64,000 bases of DNA, taken from assembly GCF_001643015.1 (NCBI RefSeq), contig NZ_CP015622.1, forward strand, positions 757,358 to 821,357. Direction: 5' to 3'. Origin of the DNA: Corynebacterium crudilactis (lineage in GTDB: Bacteria; Actinomycetota; Actinomycetes; Mycobacteriales; Mycobacteriaceae). Within the stretch, counting starts at the first letter, position 1; each line of letters begins with the position of its first letter. Of the stretch, positions 53,492-62,373 are shown piece after piece. A model generated the notes under the pieces. The model made no database searches, was not told the origin of the DNA, and worked only from the letters and a program-made list of their open reading frames with translations. The position numbers were made by a program, and so were the translations under genes.

Positions 53492-54093
53492 CAATTATTG
53501 GTGTCCTAGCTCTTCAAGGCGGTGTGGACGAACACCTCATTGCCTTGGAAACTCTGGGCGCACAGGCACGAAAAGTGCGTGTGCCCAGGGACTTAGAGGG
53601 ACTGGACGGGATTGTTATCCCTGGCGGTGAATCTACCGTGCTGGATAAACTCGCTCGCGCATTTAACCTAGCGGAACCTCTGGCTGCTCTCATTCGCGAA
53701 GGCCTACCAATATTAGCCACCTGCGCCGGATTAATTTATCTGGCCAAGCATGTGGACAACCCAGCTAGAGGCCAGTGCACGCTTGAGACACTCGATGCGA
53801 CGGTGCGTCGAAACGCATTCGGAACTCAACGCGCATCCTTCGACACCACCGTCGATGTGGGGTGGGGCAGTGCTGTATTTACGGGAGTACAAGCATCTTT
53901 TATCCGAGCCCCCATCGTCACTGAGGTTGGGTCTGCGGTGCAAGCGATCGCTGTTCTCAAGAGCGGGGAAGTCGTGGGCGTGCGCCAGGACAATATCATC
54001 GCGCTGTCTTTCCACCCAGAAGAAACCGGCGATTATCGCATCCACCAAGCCTGGCTCAATCTTATAAAGAACCATGCTGAACAGGTGATTTGA
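53488..54093 (+). CDS. pdxT: pyridoxal 5'-phosphate synthase glutaminase subunit PdxT
   Basis: Supplies ammonia to PdxS from glutamine. 201 residues, class I glutaminase fold. The start is [12 protein letters not shown]; then IPGGESTVL, the nucleophile Cys in [12 protein letters not shown] near residue 78, and the His-Glu of the triad in FHPEETGD near residue 175. The GTG start overlaps the pdxS TGA. An imperfect hairpin (54105-54113 with 54132-54140) follows and may end the operon. Confidence 0.95.
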   Translation: MTIIGVLALQGGVDEHLIALETLGAQARKVRVPRDLEGLDGIVIPGGESTVLDKLARAFNLAEPLAALIREGLPILATCAGLIYLAKHVDNPARGQCTLETLDATVRRNAFGTQRASFDTTVDVGWGSAVFTGVQASFIRAPIVTEVGSAVQAIAVLKSGEVVGVRQDNIIALSFHPEETGDYRIHQAWLNLIKNHAEQVI

Positions 54094-54104
54094 TGTTTTC
54101 GGAT

Positions 54105-54140
54105 GCGCTCTGTATAGTTTCTACTCGTTGCACAGAGCGC
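54105..54140 (+). terminator. possible pdxT terminator (9-bp stem, long loop)
   Basis: GCGCTCTGT at 54105-54113 pairs with ACAGAGCGC at 54132-54140 across an 18-nt loop. No T run follows, so termination is uncertain. Confidence 0.4.
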
Positions 54141-54186
54141 GAAAGCAATCAATGCAATAGATTAGATGGTTTATCAATCATCGCGT

Positions 54187-54260
54187 CGCGGGGTGGAGCA
54201 GCTCGGTAGCTCGCTGGGCTCATAACCCAGAGGTCGTAGGTTCGAATCCTGCCCCCGCTA
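54187..54260 (+). tRNA. initiator tRNA-fMet (CAT)
   Basis: 74 nt without an encoded CCA. The acceptor stem has the initiator hallmark, an unpaired first position (C1 against T72). Three G-C pairs sit at the bottom of the anticodon stem (CTGGG...CCCAG) around CTCATAA, and the T loop is TTCGAAT. It closely matches mycobacterial initiator tRNA as recalled. Confidence 0.96.
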
Positions 54261-54268
54261 CTAAGTTC

Positions 54269-54304
54269 AAAAATCCCCCTCAACTTCGGTTGGCGGGGAT
54301 TTTT
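54269..54304 (+). terminator. terminator after tRNA-fMet
   Basis: Stem of about 15 bp with one mismatch, a TTCG tetraloop, and a run of T in the 3' arm. Confidence 0.88.
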
Positions 54305-54368
54305 GCGTTTCTAGGTTTGCGTATGCTGGGAGTACTTGTCGGCAGTGCTAATCGTGGGGAAGGAAACG

Positions 54369-54470
54369 ATGGATAAAACTAAGCTCTATCGTTCTGTCGA
54401 TAACTCTAATATCGTTGGAGTATGTGCCGGGGTGGCGAAATATTACGATCTCAAGAAGGAACAAAAGTAA
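54369..54470 (+). pseudogene. truncated PspC domain gene remnant (33 codons)
   Basis: The reading frame begins MDKTKLYRSVDNS and continues NIVGVCAGVAKYYDL, the conserved N-terminal half of a PspC domain. It stops after KKEQK, before the membrane helix that PspC proteins need. I find no continuation in the other frames downstream, so a simple frameshift is not the cause. AGGAAACG lies before the ATG, so it may still be translated. It sits directly after the tRNA terminator and is probably a decayed accessory gene. Confidence 0.7.
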
Positions 54471-54607
54471 AATCACTTGCGGCTAGTGGGTAAAATCTTT
54501 ATAAGATTTTATTTCGATCGAGCTATTCGAGCATGAGATGCTTTGGTGATCGTAAATTTAGGAGTGCGCTCAGGGGAGAACGCTTGTGGTACCAGTTTTG
54601 TTAAATA

Positions 54608-54973
54608 TTACATAGCGGCTTTGGCGGCTTTATTGGCAGCTTTGACAGCAAAGAGCAGGACTATAATTTCCACGGCCATCCCAGCTAGGGCGGTGAGAAT
54701 TCCCCAGGGCTCACTGAAAGCTATCTGAGCAACTATTGCTAGAAGGACAGTGATTGCCGCTACCCATGCAATGTTGTTTACTAGCGGTAATGCTGCAGCA
54801 TGCCCATCTTGCCAGGCAGCGTCGGAAGCCTGGGTGCGTCGGGTGCGAATTCCTACTGAGCTATTGCGGTCAATTTTTCCTTGAGCAGCCATGCAGGTGA
54901 TTGCAACGCAGACTACCGCTACGAGTACTACTGAAAACAGCAACATGGCAACGCTGCTAGCACTTGAATCCAT
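54608..54973 (-). CDS. SdpI family membrane protein
   Basis: 121 residues. Three membrane segments frame the SdpI hallmark GIRTRRTQASDAAWQDGHAAALP (IGIRT-type motif plus W..GH). SdpI is the immunity protein to the SdpC toxin in Bacillus, but most homologues have unknown roles. The ATG at 54973 (MDSSASSVAML) has AAAGG 6 nt upstream. The frame is open to 55042, but that extension would place charged residues before the first helix. It stands alone. Confidence 0.8.
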   Translation of the reverse strand: MDSSASSVAMLLFSVVLVAVVCVAITCMAAQGKIDRNSSVGIRTRRTQASDAAWQDGHAAALPLVNNIAWVAAITVLLAIVAQIAFSEPWGILTALAGMAVEIIVLLFAVKAANKAAKAAM

Positions 54974-55347
54974 GGAATGCCTTTCTAGTTCACTGAGGTC
55001 TGTAAAGGCCTGCGCATAAGTTGTGAAGAATGTATTTTTCATAGATTGCTGAGCTAAGGGACAAAGTTAAAAGCTTCCTGCGATAGCAGCACCGTGAAAC
55101 AGATAAGCATGGATAGCTTTGTTAACTGGGAAGACTACCCATTATTGGTGTGAACTCTTATCTAAGATAATTATGTTTCTCGTATTGCTTAACGAGTAAA
55201 AATCCACAGCATTATTTGTTGGAGTAAGCGTATTTCAGATAGCTTTACCAACCCTTTTGAGTCGGAGACAATTTTTACTCTTCCTGGTATTTTGAGTGCG
55301 GTAGTTAATTTTTTTAATTTTAAGTTCTAATTAATAGGAGAATTGCA
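54974..55347. other. 374-nt AT-rich intergenic region, nothing recognised
   Basis: Divergent promoter region of the SdpI-like and TM2 genes. No gene, strong hairpin or known operator is seen. The right end is very AT-rich. AGGAG lies 7 nt before the GTG at 55348. Confidence 0.5.
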
Positions 55348-55794
55348 GTGGGAACACCTTTTTATTCGCCGGAAAATGGTGCAGACGGCATGAATAATGA
55401 TCCGAATCAGTATCCACAGTGGAATCAAGGACAGAAGCAAGGGGATCAGTCTCCTTATGGAGTTCAACCGGCCGCATCCTATGCTCCCGCACAGTTTGCT
55501 CAACAGCACCCGCAGCACTTCCAGCAGTATCCAGTCCAGCAAAAGAGCAAGGTTCTTGCTGCGCTCTTGGCATTTTTCCTCGGAACTTTGGGCGTTCATA
55601 ACTTTTATTTGGGTTATACCAAGGCTGGCATTGCACAGCTCGCATTGACGGTTCTAGGTTATATTTTGACACTTGTCATCGTAGGAATTGGGCTGCTCTT
55701 TGTCGTCGGCGTGTGGGTTTTTATTGAGTTCATTCTGATTTTGGTGGGCAATGGCAAATACGCTGTTGATTCACAGGGAATCCCGTTGAAATAA
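55348..55794 (+). CDS. TM2 domain membrane protein with Gln-rich head
   Basis: 148 residues. Residues 1-65 are hydrophilic and rich in Gln, Pro and Tyr (AQFAQQHPQHFQQYPVQQ). A TM2 domain follows: the short KSKVLAALLAFFLGTLGVHNFYLGY hallmark in two parts, a turn with TKAGIAQ, then a second hydrophobic pair. TM2 proteins are small membrane proteins without a defined role. GTG start with AGGAG at 7 nt. It is followed by a very strong terminator, so it is monocistronic. Confidence 0.88.
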   Translation: MGTPFYSPENGADGMNNDPNQYPQWNQGQKQGDQSPYGVQPAASYAPAQFAQQHPQHFQQYPVQQKSKVLAALLAFFLGTLGVHNFYLGYTKAGIAQLALTVLGYILTLVIVGIGLLFVVGVWVFIEFILILVGNGKYAVDSQGIPLK

Positions 55795-55805
55795 GATTTC
55801 TCAAG

Positions 55806-55865
55806 CATTATTAAAACCGTGGAGTGCTGGTGCTTATTTACCAGCGCTCCACGGTTTTAATAATG
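55806..55865 (+). terminator. 26-bp terminator hairpin after the TM2 gene
   Basis: 55806-55831 pairs with 55840-55865 with one G-T wobble and an 8-nt loop. Long A and T tracts at the base suggest a bidirectional function. Confidence 0.88.
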
Positions 55866-56231
55866 CGTAAATGTTGACCTGTTCTGGCATGGAGTGCTCT
55901 CACACTGTTGAATATAGACATAACACCAATAAGTAATCACCCCTAAATGGGGGGTTGTGGAAAATTTAAACTCCGCCACCACTGGGTCCTAGGGGAGAAT
56001 TAAAAACTAAAGTTTCCCCTGTTCACAACTTTAAATAAAGGGAAATTTCCAGAATTTCACAGGTCTTTTTAAACGTAGCGCTTAAGCGTCCCCCGTGAAA
56101 GTAAGTGAAATTTTCCAGGGCGAGAATTGCCTAGGTCACACTTGGATTTTATGCACGCCAAAGTTACCTCGCGCATGGCACTATGTAGTGCATTGCCCTT
56201 TTGCTGTTATGAAAGTGAACTAAAGATACTT
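55866..56231. other. 366-nt promoter region of the secreted protease
   Basis: No gene is supported. It contains several small hairpins (CCCC...GGGG near 55938-55955, and AGGGGA...TCCCCT near 55990-56020) in AT-rich sequence, and a GATACT -10-like element at 56225-56230. The open frame from 56127 has no ribosome binding site and would add an unlikely 35-residue extension ahead of the signal peptide. Confidence 0.5.
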
Positions 56232-57290
56232 ATGCGCACATCGGTTTCACGCCGCGCCGTTTTTGCAACGTCCATTGTGGTGGCGGGGGTGAGCATCATG
56301 TCTCCTGCCGCTCATGCAGCAACAGCCCCGCAGTGGGTGGATACGACAGCGATCGTAGATCAAGCGAATGCTCAGCTTTCCCAGTTTGGCGTGAATATTG
56401 ACCGGAGTGCTGCAGAAGTATTCGATGAACAAGCCAACACTCAGATCGATGCAGCTCTTGCTCCGTATGCAAATACGAAGGCAACTTCTGGGGGGCAGGT
56501 AGTAGAGCAAACTCTTCAGGTCGTGGAGCAAGAAGTCCAAAAAGCATTGCCTAATTATGAGGTGCGCACGGACATTCAGTCCCAGGTCATGGGCGCAACC
56601 TTGGGTGATGTTTTGCACCGAGTTCCCGGATCCTGGTTTGATGCACCAGCTGTGCCTGAAGAATCCCGGATTGTGGAAGAACAGGGTAAATCACTGTACG
56701 GACCGGGTACTCCGATCTATCTCAACGGTAATTCCATGTGCACTCTTGCGGTGACTGGAACGGATGCTGATGGCCGCAAGGTTGGCATTACTGCTGGTCA
56801 CTGTGGTGACTCTGGCGATACGGTACGATCGGCTGATTCTTTCTGGGTGGGCGATTCTGGAACGGTTGTGTACAACGCACCGAATGCTGATTATTCCATC
56901 ATTGAGTTTGGCTCCAATGCGGAATTGAGCAATTCCTACAATGGTGTCACCGCAAATGCTGTCGGTGGTGGCGTGGCCAATGGTCAGGAAGTGTGTAAGT
57001 CTGGCGTCGCTACTGGTTACACCTGCGGTTTGGTCTGGACTGCCGATGAGCGGATGACCATGTCTCAGGTGTGTGCAGGTCGTGGTGATTCCGGTGCGCC
57101 GTTGATTGCAGATGGTCGTGTGGTGGGTCTTGTTTCTGGAGGTGTGATTCCTGATTACAACTTGGCATGCACCACTCCTCTTCAGGGGCCGCTCTTTATG
57201 CCAACGCTGTCTGTGAATATGGATAGCATCATCACGGATCTGGATTCTCAGAATCTTCCTGGCCGTGGTTTCCAGCCAACAGCTGGATAG
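56232..57290 (+). CDS. secreted trypsin-like serine protease (S1 family)
   Basis: 352 residues. The signal peptide is MRTSVSRRAVFATSIVVAG and following residues, ending near AHA at about residue 29 (Sec type, basic start). A pro-region of about 120 residues rich in Gln and Val is followed by a chymotrypsin-fold domain. The catalytic triad is visible: His in ITAGHCGDS, Asp in NADYSIIEF and Ser in GRGDSGAPL. Cys pairs flank the His and Ser. I start it at the ATG at 56232 because it directly precedes the signal peptide. It lies in the variable segment after tRNA-fMet. Confidence 0.88.
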   Translation: MRTSVSRRAVFATSIVVAGVSIMSPAAHAATAPQWVDTTAIVDQANAQLSQFGVNIDRSAAEVFDEQANTQIDAALAPYANTKATSGGQVVEQTLQVVEQEVQKALPNYEVRTDIQSQVMGATLGDVLHRVPGSWFDAPAVPEESRIVEEQGKSLYGPGTPIYLNGNSMCTLAVTGTDADGRKVGITAGHCGDSGDTVRSADSFWVGDSGTVVYNAPNADYSIIEFGSNAELSNSYNGVTANAVGGGVANGQEVCKSGVATGYTCGLVWTADERMTMSQVCAGRGDSGAPLIADGRVVGLVSGGVIPDYNLACTTPLQGPLFMPTLSVNMDSIITDLDSQNLPGRGFQPTAG

Positions 57291-57295
57291 AAGCT

Positions 57296-57335
57296 AAAGA
57301 TCCGCCGTTCCTATCAAGGAGCGGCGGATCTTTTG
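57296..57335 (+). terminator. terminator of the protease gene
   Basis: 17-bp stem (57296-57312 with 57317-57333) with one wobble, a 4-nt loop, then TTTT. Its left arm is repeated exactly at 57661-57677. Confidence 0.88.
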
Positions 57336-57470
57336 TGCCTGAGCACTAGGAAGCCTTTTAAGAGGCTGAAGTTTTCGGATGTGTATTTGTCTGGTCTCAG
57401 GGCTTTTGGGCGCTTCTGAGGGGTTAGTTTTTGGGCACGGACTTTAAGTTTTTGTGGGGTTTCAAGAAGG

Positions 57471-57601
57471 ACCAGACTGTGCGACCAAAACCATCCAAAA
57501 CTGCAGCTCTTTGGTCGCTGGGTTTGGTTTCGAAATCGCTAAACCAAACCCAGCGACCAAGAACCTCCGAAATATCGGTCGCTTTGGTCACTCGGTCTGG
57601 T
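57471..57601. repeat. nested palindromic intergenic element
   Basis: The core is a perfect 20-bp inverted repeat (57511-57530 with 57541-57560) around a 10-nt loop. Outer pieces also pair: ACCAGAC at 57471-57477 with GTCTGGT at 57595-57601, and GACCAAA at 57483-57489 with TTTGGTC at 57583-57589. The word AGCGACC or its complement recurs at least four times. The overlapping 62-codon frame (57431-57619) reflects the repeat and has no ribosome binding site. Possible small RNA or mobile palindromic repeat. Confidence 0.75.
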
Positions 57602-57660
57602 TTTCTAAAACTTCCCTAGTCAGATCCTCAAAATCGACTGCCCACGGACGTAATCAAAAG

Positions 57661-57700
57661 AAAGATCCGCCGTTCCTCAACAAAGAACGCCGGATTTCTT
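57661..57700 (-). terminator. probable hisN terminator sharing a repeat arm with the protease terminator
   Basis: Imperfect hairpin (57666-57675 with 57685-57694, one mismatch) whose left arm repeats 57296-57312 exactly over 17 bases. Confidence 0.65.
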
Positions 57701-57712
57701 AAATACAAAACA

Positions 57713-58498
57713 TTAAACGCCAAAGACATCCAGAACTTCGTCGTGGAGGATTGAGTTGGTGGCAACGGCATCGCCGCCGTGTGGTCCATCAACTCCGGCA
57801 AGGGAAGTGAACTTTCCGCCGGCTTCGGTGATCAGGATGGAGAGGGGAGCTAAATCCCAGAGGCTTACTTCTGGTTCTGCTGCGATATCAACGGCACCTT
57901 CGGCGACGAGACAGTAGGAGAAGAAATCGCCGTAACCGCGTAGGCGCCAGGTGGTGTCGGAGAGGGAGACGAACTTGTCGCGCAAATCTCGTTCGGCCCA
58001 TCCGGAGAGGGAGGAGAAGGAGAGGGAGGCGTCGGTAAGCTTGGATACCTGGGATACGGAGAGCTTGCGTGGGGAGCTGCCGTTGAAGGTGCGCCATGCG
58101 CCGGATCCTTCAGATGCCCACCAGCGGCGTGCGAGTGCTGGTGCGGAAATGACACCGGCGACTGGTTTGCCATCATCAAGAAGTGCGATCAGGGTGGCCC
58201 ATACTGGGACGCCGCGGACGAAGTTTTTGGTGCCGTCGATGGGATCAATAACCCATTGGCGGCCGCTGAATTCTACGTCTCCGCCGAATTCCTCGCCCAA
58301 AACAGCGTCGGCTGGCCGTGAGATGGCGATCTTTTCACGCAGTGCTGTTTCAGTGGTGAGATCGGCATCGCTGACAGGTGTCATATCTGGCTTGGAGGAA
58401 ACCTCCAGGTCAGTGGCCTCAAAGCGGTCGAGAGTGATGGAATCGGCCAGTTCGGCGAGTTCGAGGGCGAGGGCTAAATCATCGGCATAATTACTCAT
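57713..58498 (-). CDS. hisN: histidinol-phosphate phosphatase HisN
   Basis: Removes phosphate from L-histidinol phosphate in histidine synthesis. 261 residues of the inositol monophosphatase fold. Mg2+ ligands are visible in LGEEFGG (Glu), [11 protein letters not shown] (two Asp and the Thr loop) and the late SLWDLAPL Asp. C. glutamicum is known to use an IMP-like HisN encoded away from the main his operon, adjacent to this impA homologue. It ends the minus-strand unit; 6 nt separate it from the upstream gene. Confidence 0.92.
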   Translation of the reverse strand: MSNYADDLALALELAELADSITLDRFEATDLEVSSKPDMTPVSDADLTTETALREKIAISRPADAVLGEEFGGDVEFSGRQWVIDPIDGTKNFVRGVPVWATLIALLDDGKPVAGVISAPALARRWWASEGSGAWRTFNGSSPRKLSVSQVSKLTDASLSFSSLSGWAERDLRDKFVSLSDTTWRLRGYGDFFSYCLVAEGAVDIAAEPEVSLWDLAPLSILITEAGGKFTSLAGVDGPHGGDAVATNSILHDEVLDVFGV

Positions 58499-58504
58499 GG
58501 GTGT

Positions 58505-59371
58505 TTAGTCTAGTGCGCTTAAAGTTTCGGAGATCTCACTAACCGTCTGTGCGTTTCCTGCAACACACCATTCCACGCCGCCGGCAGCGACCTTGATGCA
58601 AGCTCCGCCGACGCCTTCGATGAGTGCACGGCCTGGCAGCCAGTCCCAATCGGCCACGCTGTGTTGTACCCAAGCGCCGACGCTTCCGTCAGCGATAGTG
58701 GCCAGATCGATGGAGCCGGCACCGAACATGCGCAGGGTGGCAGGTTTGGTGGCAACGCGCAGCCATGCAGCTCGGATTGCGTCTTCTTCCAACCGGGTGG
58801 GGTGGATGTAGGTGGCGAGAGAAACCTGATCGAGGGGGGCGTCGACAAGCATCTTGAGGTCCTGGCCGTCGCGCGTGGTCCGGATTCCCGGGCCACCGAA
58901 CCAGGTATAACCCATGGCCGGGCGGTGCACGGCGCCGAAGTGCAGACGCGAAGGCGCCGCTGGATTGCCCTCTACCAGCGCAATCGCGGAGCACCAATAA
59001 TCAGAGCCCTTGGTGAAGTTGTAGGTGCCATCGACCGGGTCAATGACCCAGGTTTTTCCGCTTATCGACGCACGGTTCGCGCCTTCCTCACCAAGCAGGC
59101 CATCTTCAGGTCGCAGCGCTTCAAGAACGCCTGCAACAAAAGCCTCCGCCGCACGATCCGCATCGGTGACCACATCTGACACGGAAGTTTTGTAATCCGT
59201 ATCCACACCATTTTCGCGCATACGCCACGCCAAACGGCCAGCGTTGTATACAAGCGCCTGCGCAAGGTGCTCATCGGAATCTTGTTCATGGGCAATCACG
59301 AAAGTTTTGGTGATTGTTTTAATCATGTCTTCAAGGCTTGCTGCCGGATGTGTCTGCTGTGGATTACTCAT
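58505..59371 (-). CDS. impA: inositol monophosphatase family protein
   Basis: 288 residues. Mg2+-dependent phosphatase with LLGEEGANR, WVIDPVDGTYNF and the late VADWDWLPGRAL motif, all key acidic ligands intact. A likely substrate is myo-inositol phosphate for phosphatidylinositol mannosides and mycothiol, but the family is promiscuous. The ATG at 59371 gives a short disordered N-terminus; a second ATG at 59326 is possible. It is cotranscribed with hisN and divergent from prfB. The coding segment at 58840-59070 is GC-rich and bounded by inverted GCTTNTCGACG copies. Confidence 0.88.
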   Translation of the reverse strand: MSNPQQTHPAASLEDMIKTITKTFVIAHEQDSDEHLAQALVYNAGRLAWRMRENGVDTDYKTSVSDVVTDADRAAEAFVAGVLEALRPEDGLLGEEGANRASISGKTWVIDPVDGTYNFTKGSDYWCSAIALVEGNPAAPSRLHFGAVHRPAMGYTWFGGPGIRTTRDGQDLKMLVDAPLDQVSLATYIHPTRLEEDAIRAAWLRVATKPATLRMFGAGSIDLATIADGSVGAWVQHSVADWDWLPGRALIEGVGGACIKVAAGGVEWCVAGNAQTVSEISETLSALD

Positions 59372-59444
59372 GCCATCTATTGTGCATTGCTGAAGCTTCG
59401 TGTGCTGAATAAGGTCTCGTTCTAAGATTCGCTATTAATACGGG

Positions 59445-59450
59445 TAACAT
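59445..59450 (+). promoter_or_regulatory. -10 element TAACAT for a leaderless prfB transcript
   Basis: TAACAT ends 8 nt before the prfB ATG at 59459, consistent with a leaderless start, and no ribosome binding site is present. Confidence 0.45.
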
Positions 59451-59458
59451 GTGCAAAC

Positions 59459-60568
59459 ATGCGTCCCGAATTTTCTGCAGAACTCTCCGAGCTAGACAGC
59501 ACGCTTACCACCATTGAAAAAGTGCTGAACCCGGAAGAGATGTCTGACCGCGTCCGAGAACTGGAAGCTCAGGCAGCGGATCCTTCTCTCTGGGATGACC
59601 CCGATCATGCACAAAAAGTCACCTCTGAGCTGTCCCATGTGCAGGCAGAGCTGCGTAAAATCACTGATCTGCGCCAACGCATCGAAGATCTGCCCATCAT
59701 GGTGGAGCTTGCGGAGGAAGAAGACGACAGTGATTTTTCCATCGCCGATGAAGAGCTTGCAGAGCTACGTACTCTGATTGACGCTTTGGAAGTAAAGACC
59801 ATGCTTTCCGGCGAATACGATGCCCGTGAAGCTGTGATCAATATTCGTTCTGGTGCTGGCGGCATCGATGCTGCGGACTGGGCAGAAATGCTCATGCGCA
59901 TGTACACCCGCTGGGCAGAAAAGAATGGTCACAAGGTAGATGTCTATGACATTTCCTATGCGGAAGAAGCCGGCATCAAATCGGCCACCTTCGTGGTGCA
60001 CGGTGACTACATGTACGGCCAGCTTTCTGTCGAACAAGGCGCGCACCGCCTCGTTCGCATCAGTCCTTTTGATAACCAGGGCCGACGCCAAACCTCCTTT
60101 GCTGAGGTTGAGGTGTTGCCAGTGGTAGAAACAACTGACTCCATCGATATCACAGACAATGAAGTGCGCGTTGATGTGTACCGTTCTTCCGGCCCTGGTG
60201 GACAGTCTGTGAACACCACTGACTCCGCAGTGCGACTTACCCATATCCCAACCGGCATCGTGGTCACCTGTCAGAATGAGAAATCTCAGATCCAGAACAA
60301 GGCATCAGCGATGCGAGTTCTCCAGGCAAAGCTGTTGGAACGCAAGCGTCAGGAAGAACGCGCAGAGATGGATGCGCTTGGCGCTGGCGGCAATGCGTCT
60401 TGGGGAAACCAGATGCGTTCCTACGTTTTGCACCCGTATCAAATGGTGAAGGATCTTCGTACCAACTTTGAAGTTAATGATCCACAAAAGGTGCTGGACG
60501 GCGATATCGATGGCCTTCTGGAAGCTGGTATTCGCTGGCGCATGGCTGAAAGCCAAGTAGCGGAATAA
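59459..60568 (+). CDS. prfB: peptide chain release factor 2
   Basis: Recognises UGA and UAA stop codons and releases the nascent chain. 369 residues. The stop-codon reading SPF motif ([12 protein letters not shown]) is near residue 200 and the catalytic GGQ loop ([11 protein letters not shown]) near residue 245. The frame is continuous from the ATG, so the programmed +1 frameshift of many RF2 genes is absent, as expected in actinobacteria. It precedes ftsEX, the conserved order. Confidence 0.96.
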   Translation: MRPEFSAELSELDSTLTTIEKVLNPEEMSDRVRELEAQAADPSLWDDPDHAQKVTSELSHVQAELRKITDLRQRIEDLPIMVELAEEEDDSDFSIADEELAELRTLIDALEVKTMLSGEYDAREAVINIRSGAGGIDAADWAEMLMRMYTRWAEKNGHKVDVYDISYAEEAGIKSATFVVHGDYMYGQLSVEQGAHRLVRISPFDNQGRRQTSFAEVEVLPVVETTDSIDITDNEVRVDVYRSSGPGGQSVNTTDSAVRLTHIPTGIVVTCQNEKSQIQNKASAMRVLQAKLLERKRQEERAEMDALGAGGNASWGNQMRSYVLHPYQMVKDLRTNFEVNDPQKVLDGDIDGLLEAGIRWRMAESQVAE

Positions 60569-60719
60569 CTTTTTCTCGGGTGCAGTGATCGACGGCAGCG
60601 GGTGCAGCTAGCCGTTGCCCGAAACGCTGTCTGGGCGGTTGTCTGGGAAAATCCGGCGAGATTGCGGATAAGGTCCGACTAATTGGTCACTTCCGTTTCT
60701 CTAGCCACAGGAGTTTAGA

Positions 60720-60725
60720 TAGAGT
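60720..60725 (+). promoter_or_regulatory. -10 element TAGAGT for ftsE
   Basis: TAGAGT ends 7 nt before the ftsE GTG at 60733, again suggesting leaderless expression. The preceding 164-nt gap contains no other recognised element. Confidence 0.45.
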
Positions 60726-60732
60726 GTGAGCC

Positions 60733-61422
60733 GTGATTACCTTTGAGAATGTCACCAAGAACTACAAGACCTCAACCCGCCCGGCATTAGACAATGTGTC
60801 TTTACATATTGATAAAGGCGAGTTCGTCTTCCTCATCGGACCATCCGGCTCAGGAAAATCAACTTTCCTGCGTCTTATGACGCGAGAAGAAAAACTCAGC
60901 TCCGGTTCGTTGATGTTGGCAGATTTTCAGGTGAACAAACTCCGTGGAACGCAAGTAAATAAACTACGCCAACGCATTGGTTATGTGTTCCAGGATTTCC
61001 GACTTCTCAAAAACAAAAATGTCTACGATAACGTGGCATTTGCTTTGGAAGTCATCGGAAAGAATAAGGACAGGATCTCAGAACTTGTCCCAGAAACACT
61101 CGAAATGGTTGGTCTAGCTGGAAAAGCTAACCGCATGCCCAATGAACTTTCTGGTGGTGAGCAACAGCGTGTGGCCATCGCCCGCGCATTCGTGAACCGT
61201 CCTTTGGTGCTGCTTGCAGATGAACCTACCGGCAACCTCGATCCAGATACTTCCGATGAGATCATGATCCTTCTCAATCGTATTAACCGACTTGGTACTA
61301 CCGTGATCATGTCCACCCATAATGCTCGTACCGTTGATGACATGCGTAAGCGCGTTATCGAATTGCATCTTGGCAAATTAGTCCGCGATGATGCCCACGG
61401 CGTCTACGGCGAAATGCGATAG
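60733..61422 (+). CDS. ftsE: cell division ATP-binding protein FtsE
   Basis: ABC ATPase that with FtsX controls cell-wall hydrolases (RipC-type in mycobacteria) at the septum. 229 residues. Walker [10 protein letters not shown] near residue 36, Q-loop VFQDFRLL, signature LSGGEQQR, Walker [12 protein letters not shown] and the switch His STHNA are complete. GTG start without a ribosome binding site, probably leaderless. ftsX follows after 13 nt. Confidence 0.96.
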   Translation: MITFENVTKNYKTSTRPALDNVSLHIDKGEFVFLIGPSGSGKSTFLRLMTREEKLSSGSLMLADFQVNKLRGTQVNKLRQRIGYVFQDFRLLKNKNVYDNVAFALEVIGKNKDRISELVPETLEMVGLAGKANRMPNELSGGEQQRVAIARAFVNRPLVLLADEPTGNLDPDTSDEIMILLNRINRLGTTVIMSTHNARTVDDMRKRVIELHLGKLVRDDAHGVYGEMR

Positions 61423-61435
61423 GGGAGTAGCACTG

Positions 61436-62338
61436 ATGGCATTTGGATATGTATTGCGCGAAGCCCTGCGAGGCATGGGCCGCAACCTCACGATGACGAT
61501 GGCATTGATCATCACCACCGCTATTTCCTTGGCGCTTTTGGCTACGGGATTTTTAGTCACCAATATGACCGATCGCACCAAAGATATCTATCTGGATCGC
61601 GTGGAAGTAATGATCCAGCTGGATCAAGATACTTCTGCCAACGATCCAGAATGCACCGCCGAAGCTTGCCTCGAAGTTCGCGATACTTTGGAAGGTATTG
61701 ATGGTATTGATTCCATCACCTATCGTTCCCGCGAAGCATCCTATGAACGGTTCGTAGAAGTATTCAAAGATACAGATCCTGTACTGGTTACAGAGACTTC
61801 TCCCGATGCACTACCCGCAGCATTTCACGTTCGGCTCGAAGATCCTCTAGCAGTAGAGATCCTCGATCCGGTCCGAGACCTTCCTCAGGTAAGTAATGTG
61901 ATCGACCAAGTTGATGATCTGCGCGGAGCGACCGAGAACCTCGATTCCATCCGCAACGCCACCTTCCTGATTGCTGCAGTTCAGGTGATTGCTTCGATCT
62001 TCCTGATTGCCAATATGGTGCAGATCGCTGCGTTTAACCGCCGTGAAGAAACCGAAATTATGCGTATCGTTGGCGCATCGCGATTCTATACACAGGGCCC
62101 TTTCGTCCTGGAGGCGATTTTATCCACCCTGGTTGGTGCTGTTTTGGCCATCGGAGGACTTTTCCTGGGTAAGGAATTGGTTATCGATAAAGCACTCCGC
62201 GGCCTCTATGATTCCCAGCTCATTGCTCCAGTTACCACCACAGATATTTGGTTAGTCGCACCGATCATCTCAGGAATTGGCATTGTTGTTGCCGGACTTA
62301 TTGCCCAGCTGACACTGCGCTATTACGTCCGGAAATAG
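61436..62338 (+). CDS. ftsX: cell division protein FtsX
   Basis: Membrane partner of FtsE. 300 residues with four membrane helices: one near residues 20-42, then three after residue 175. The large first extracellular loop carries a Cys pair in DPECTAEACLEVRD, typical of actinobacterial FtsX. RREETEIMRIVGAS forms the cytosolic coupling region. I start at the ATG at 61436 (MAFGYVLREAL); the open frame to 61388 overlaps ftsE and lacks support. Confidence 0.94.
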   Translation: MAFGYVLREALRGMGRNLTMTMALIITTAISLALLATGFLVTNMTDRTKDIYLDRVEVMIQLDQDTSANDPECTAEACLEVRDTLEGIDGIDSITYRSREASYERFVEVFKDTDPVLVTETSPDALPAAFHVRLEDPLAVEILDPVRDLPQVSNVIDQVDDLRGATENLDSIRNATFLIAAVQVIASIFLIANMVQIAAFNRREETEIMRIVGASRFYTQGPFVLEAILSTLVGAVLAIGGLFLGKELVIDKALRGLYDSQLIAPVTTTDIWLVAPIISGIGIVVAGLIAQLTLRYYVRK

Positions 62339-62373
62339 ACTCTTGTTCCTTGTGCCGTAGACTTGGAAAGACT

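Noticed and set aside
57431..57619. 62-codon frame between protease and hisN
   Set aside because: Its sequence is produced by the palindromic element; no ribosome binding site and no family.
59459..60568. programmed frameshift in prfB
   Set aside because: The reading frame is continuous from the ATG; no early in-frame TGA with CTT context.
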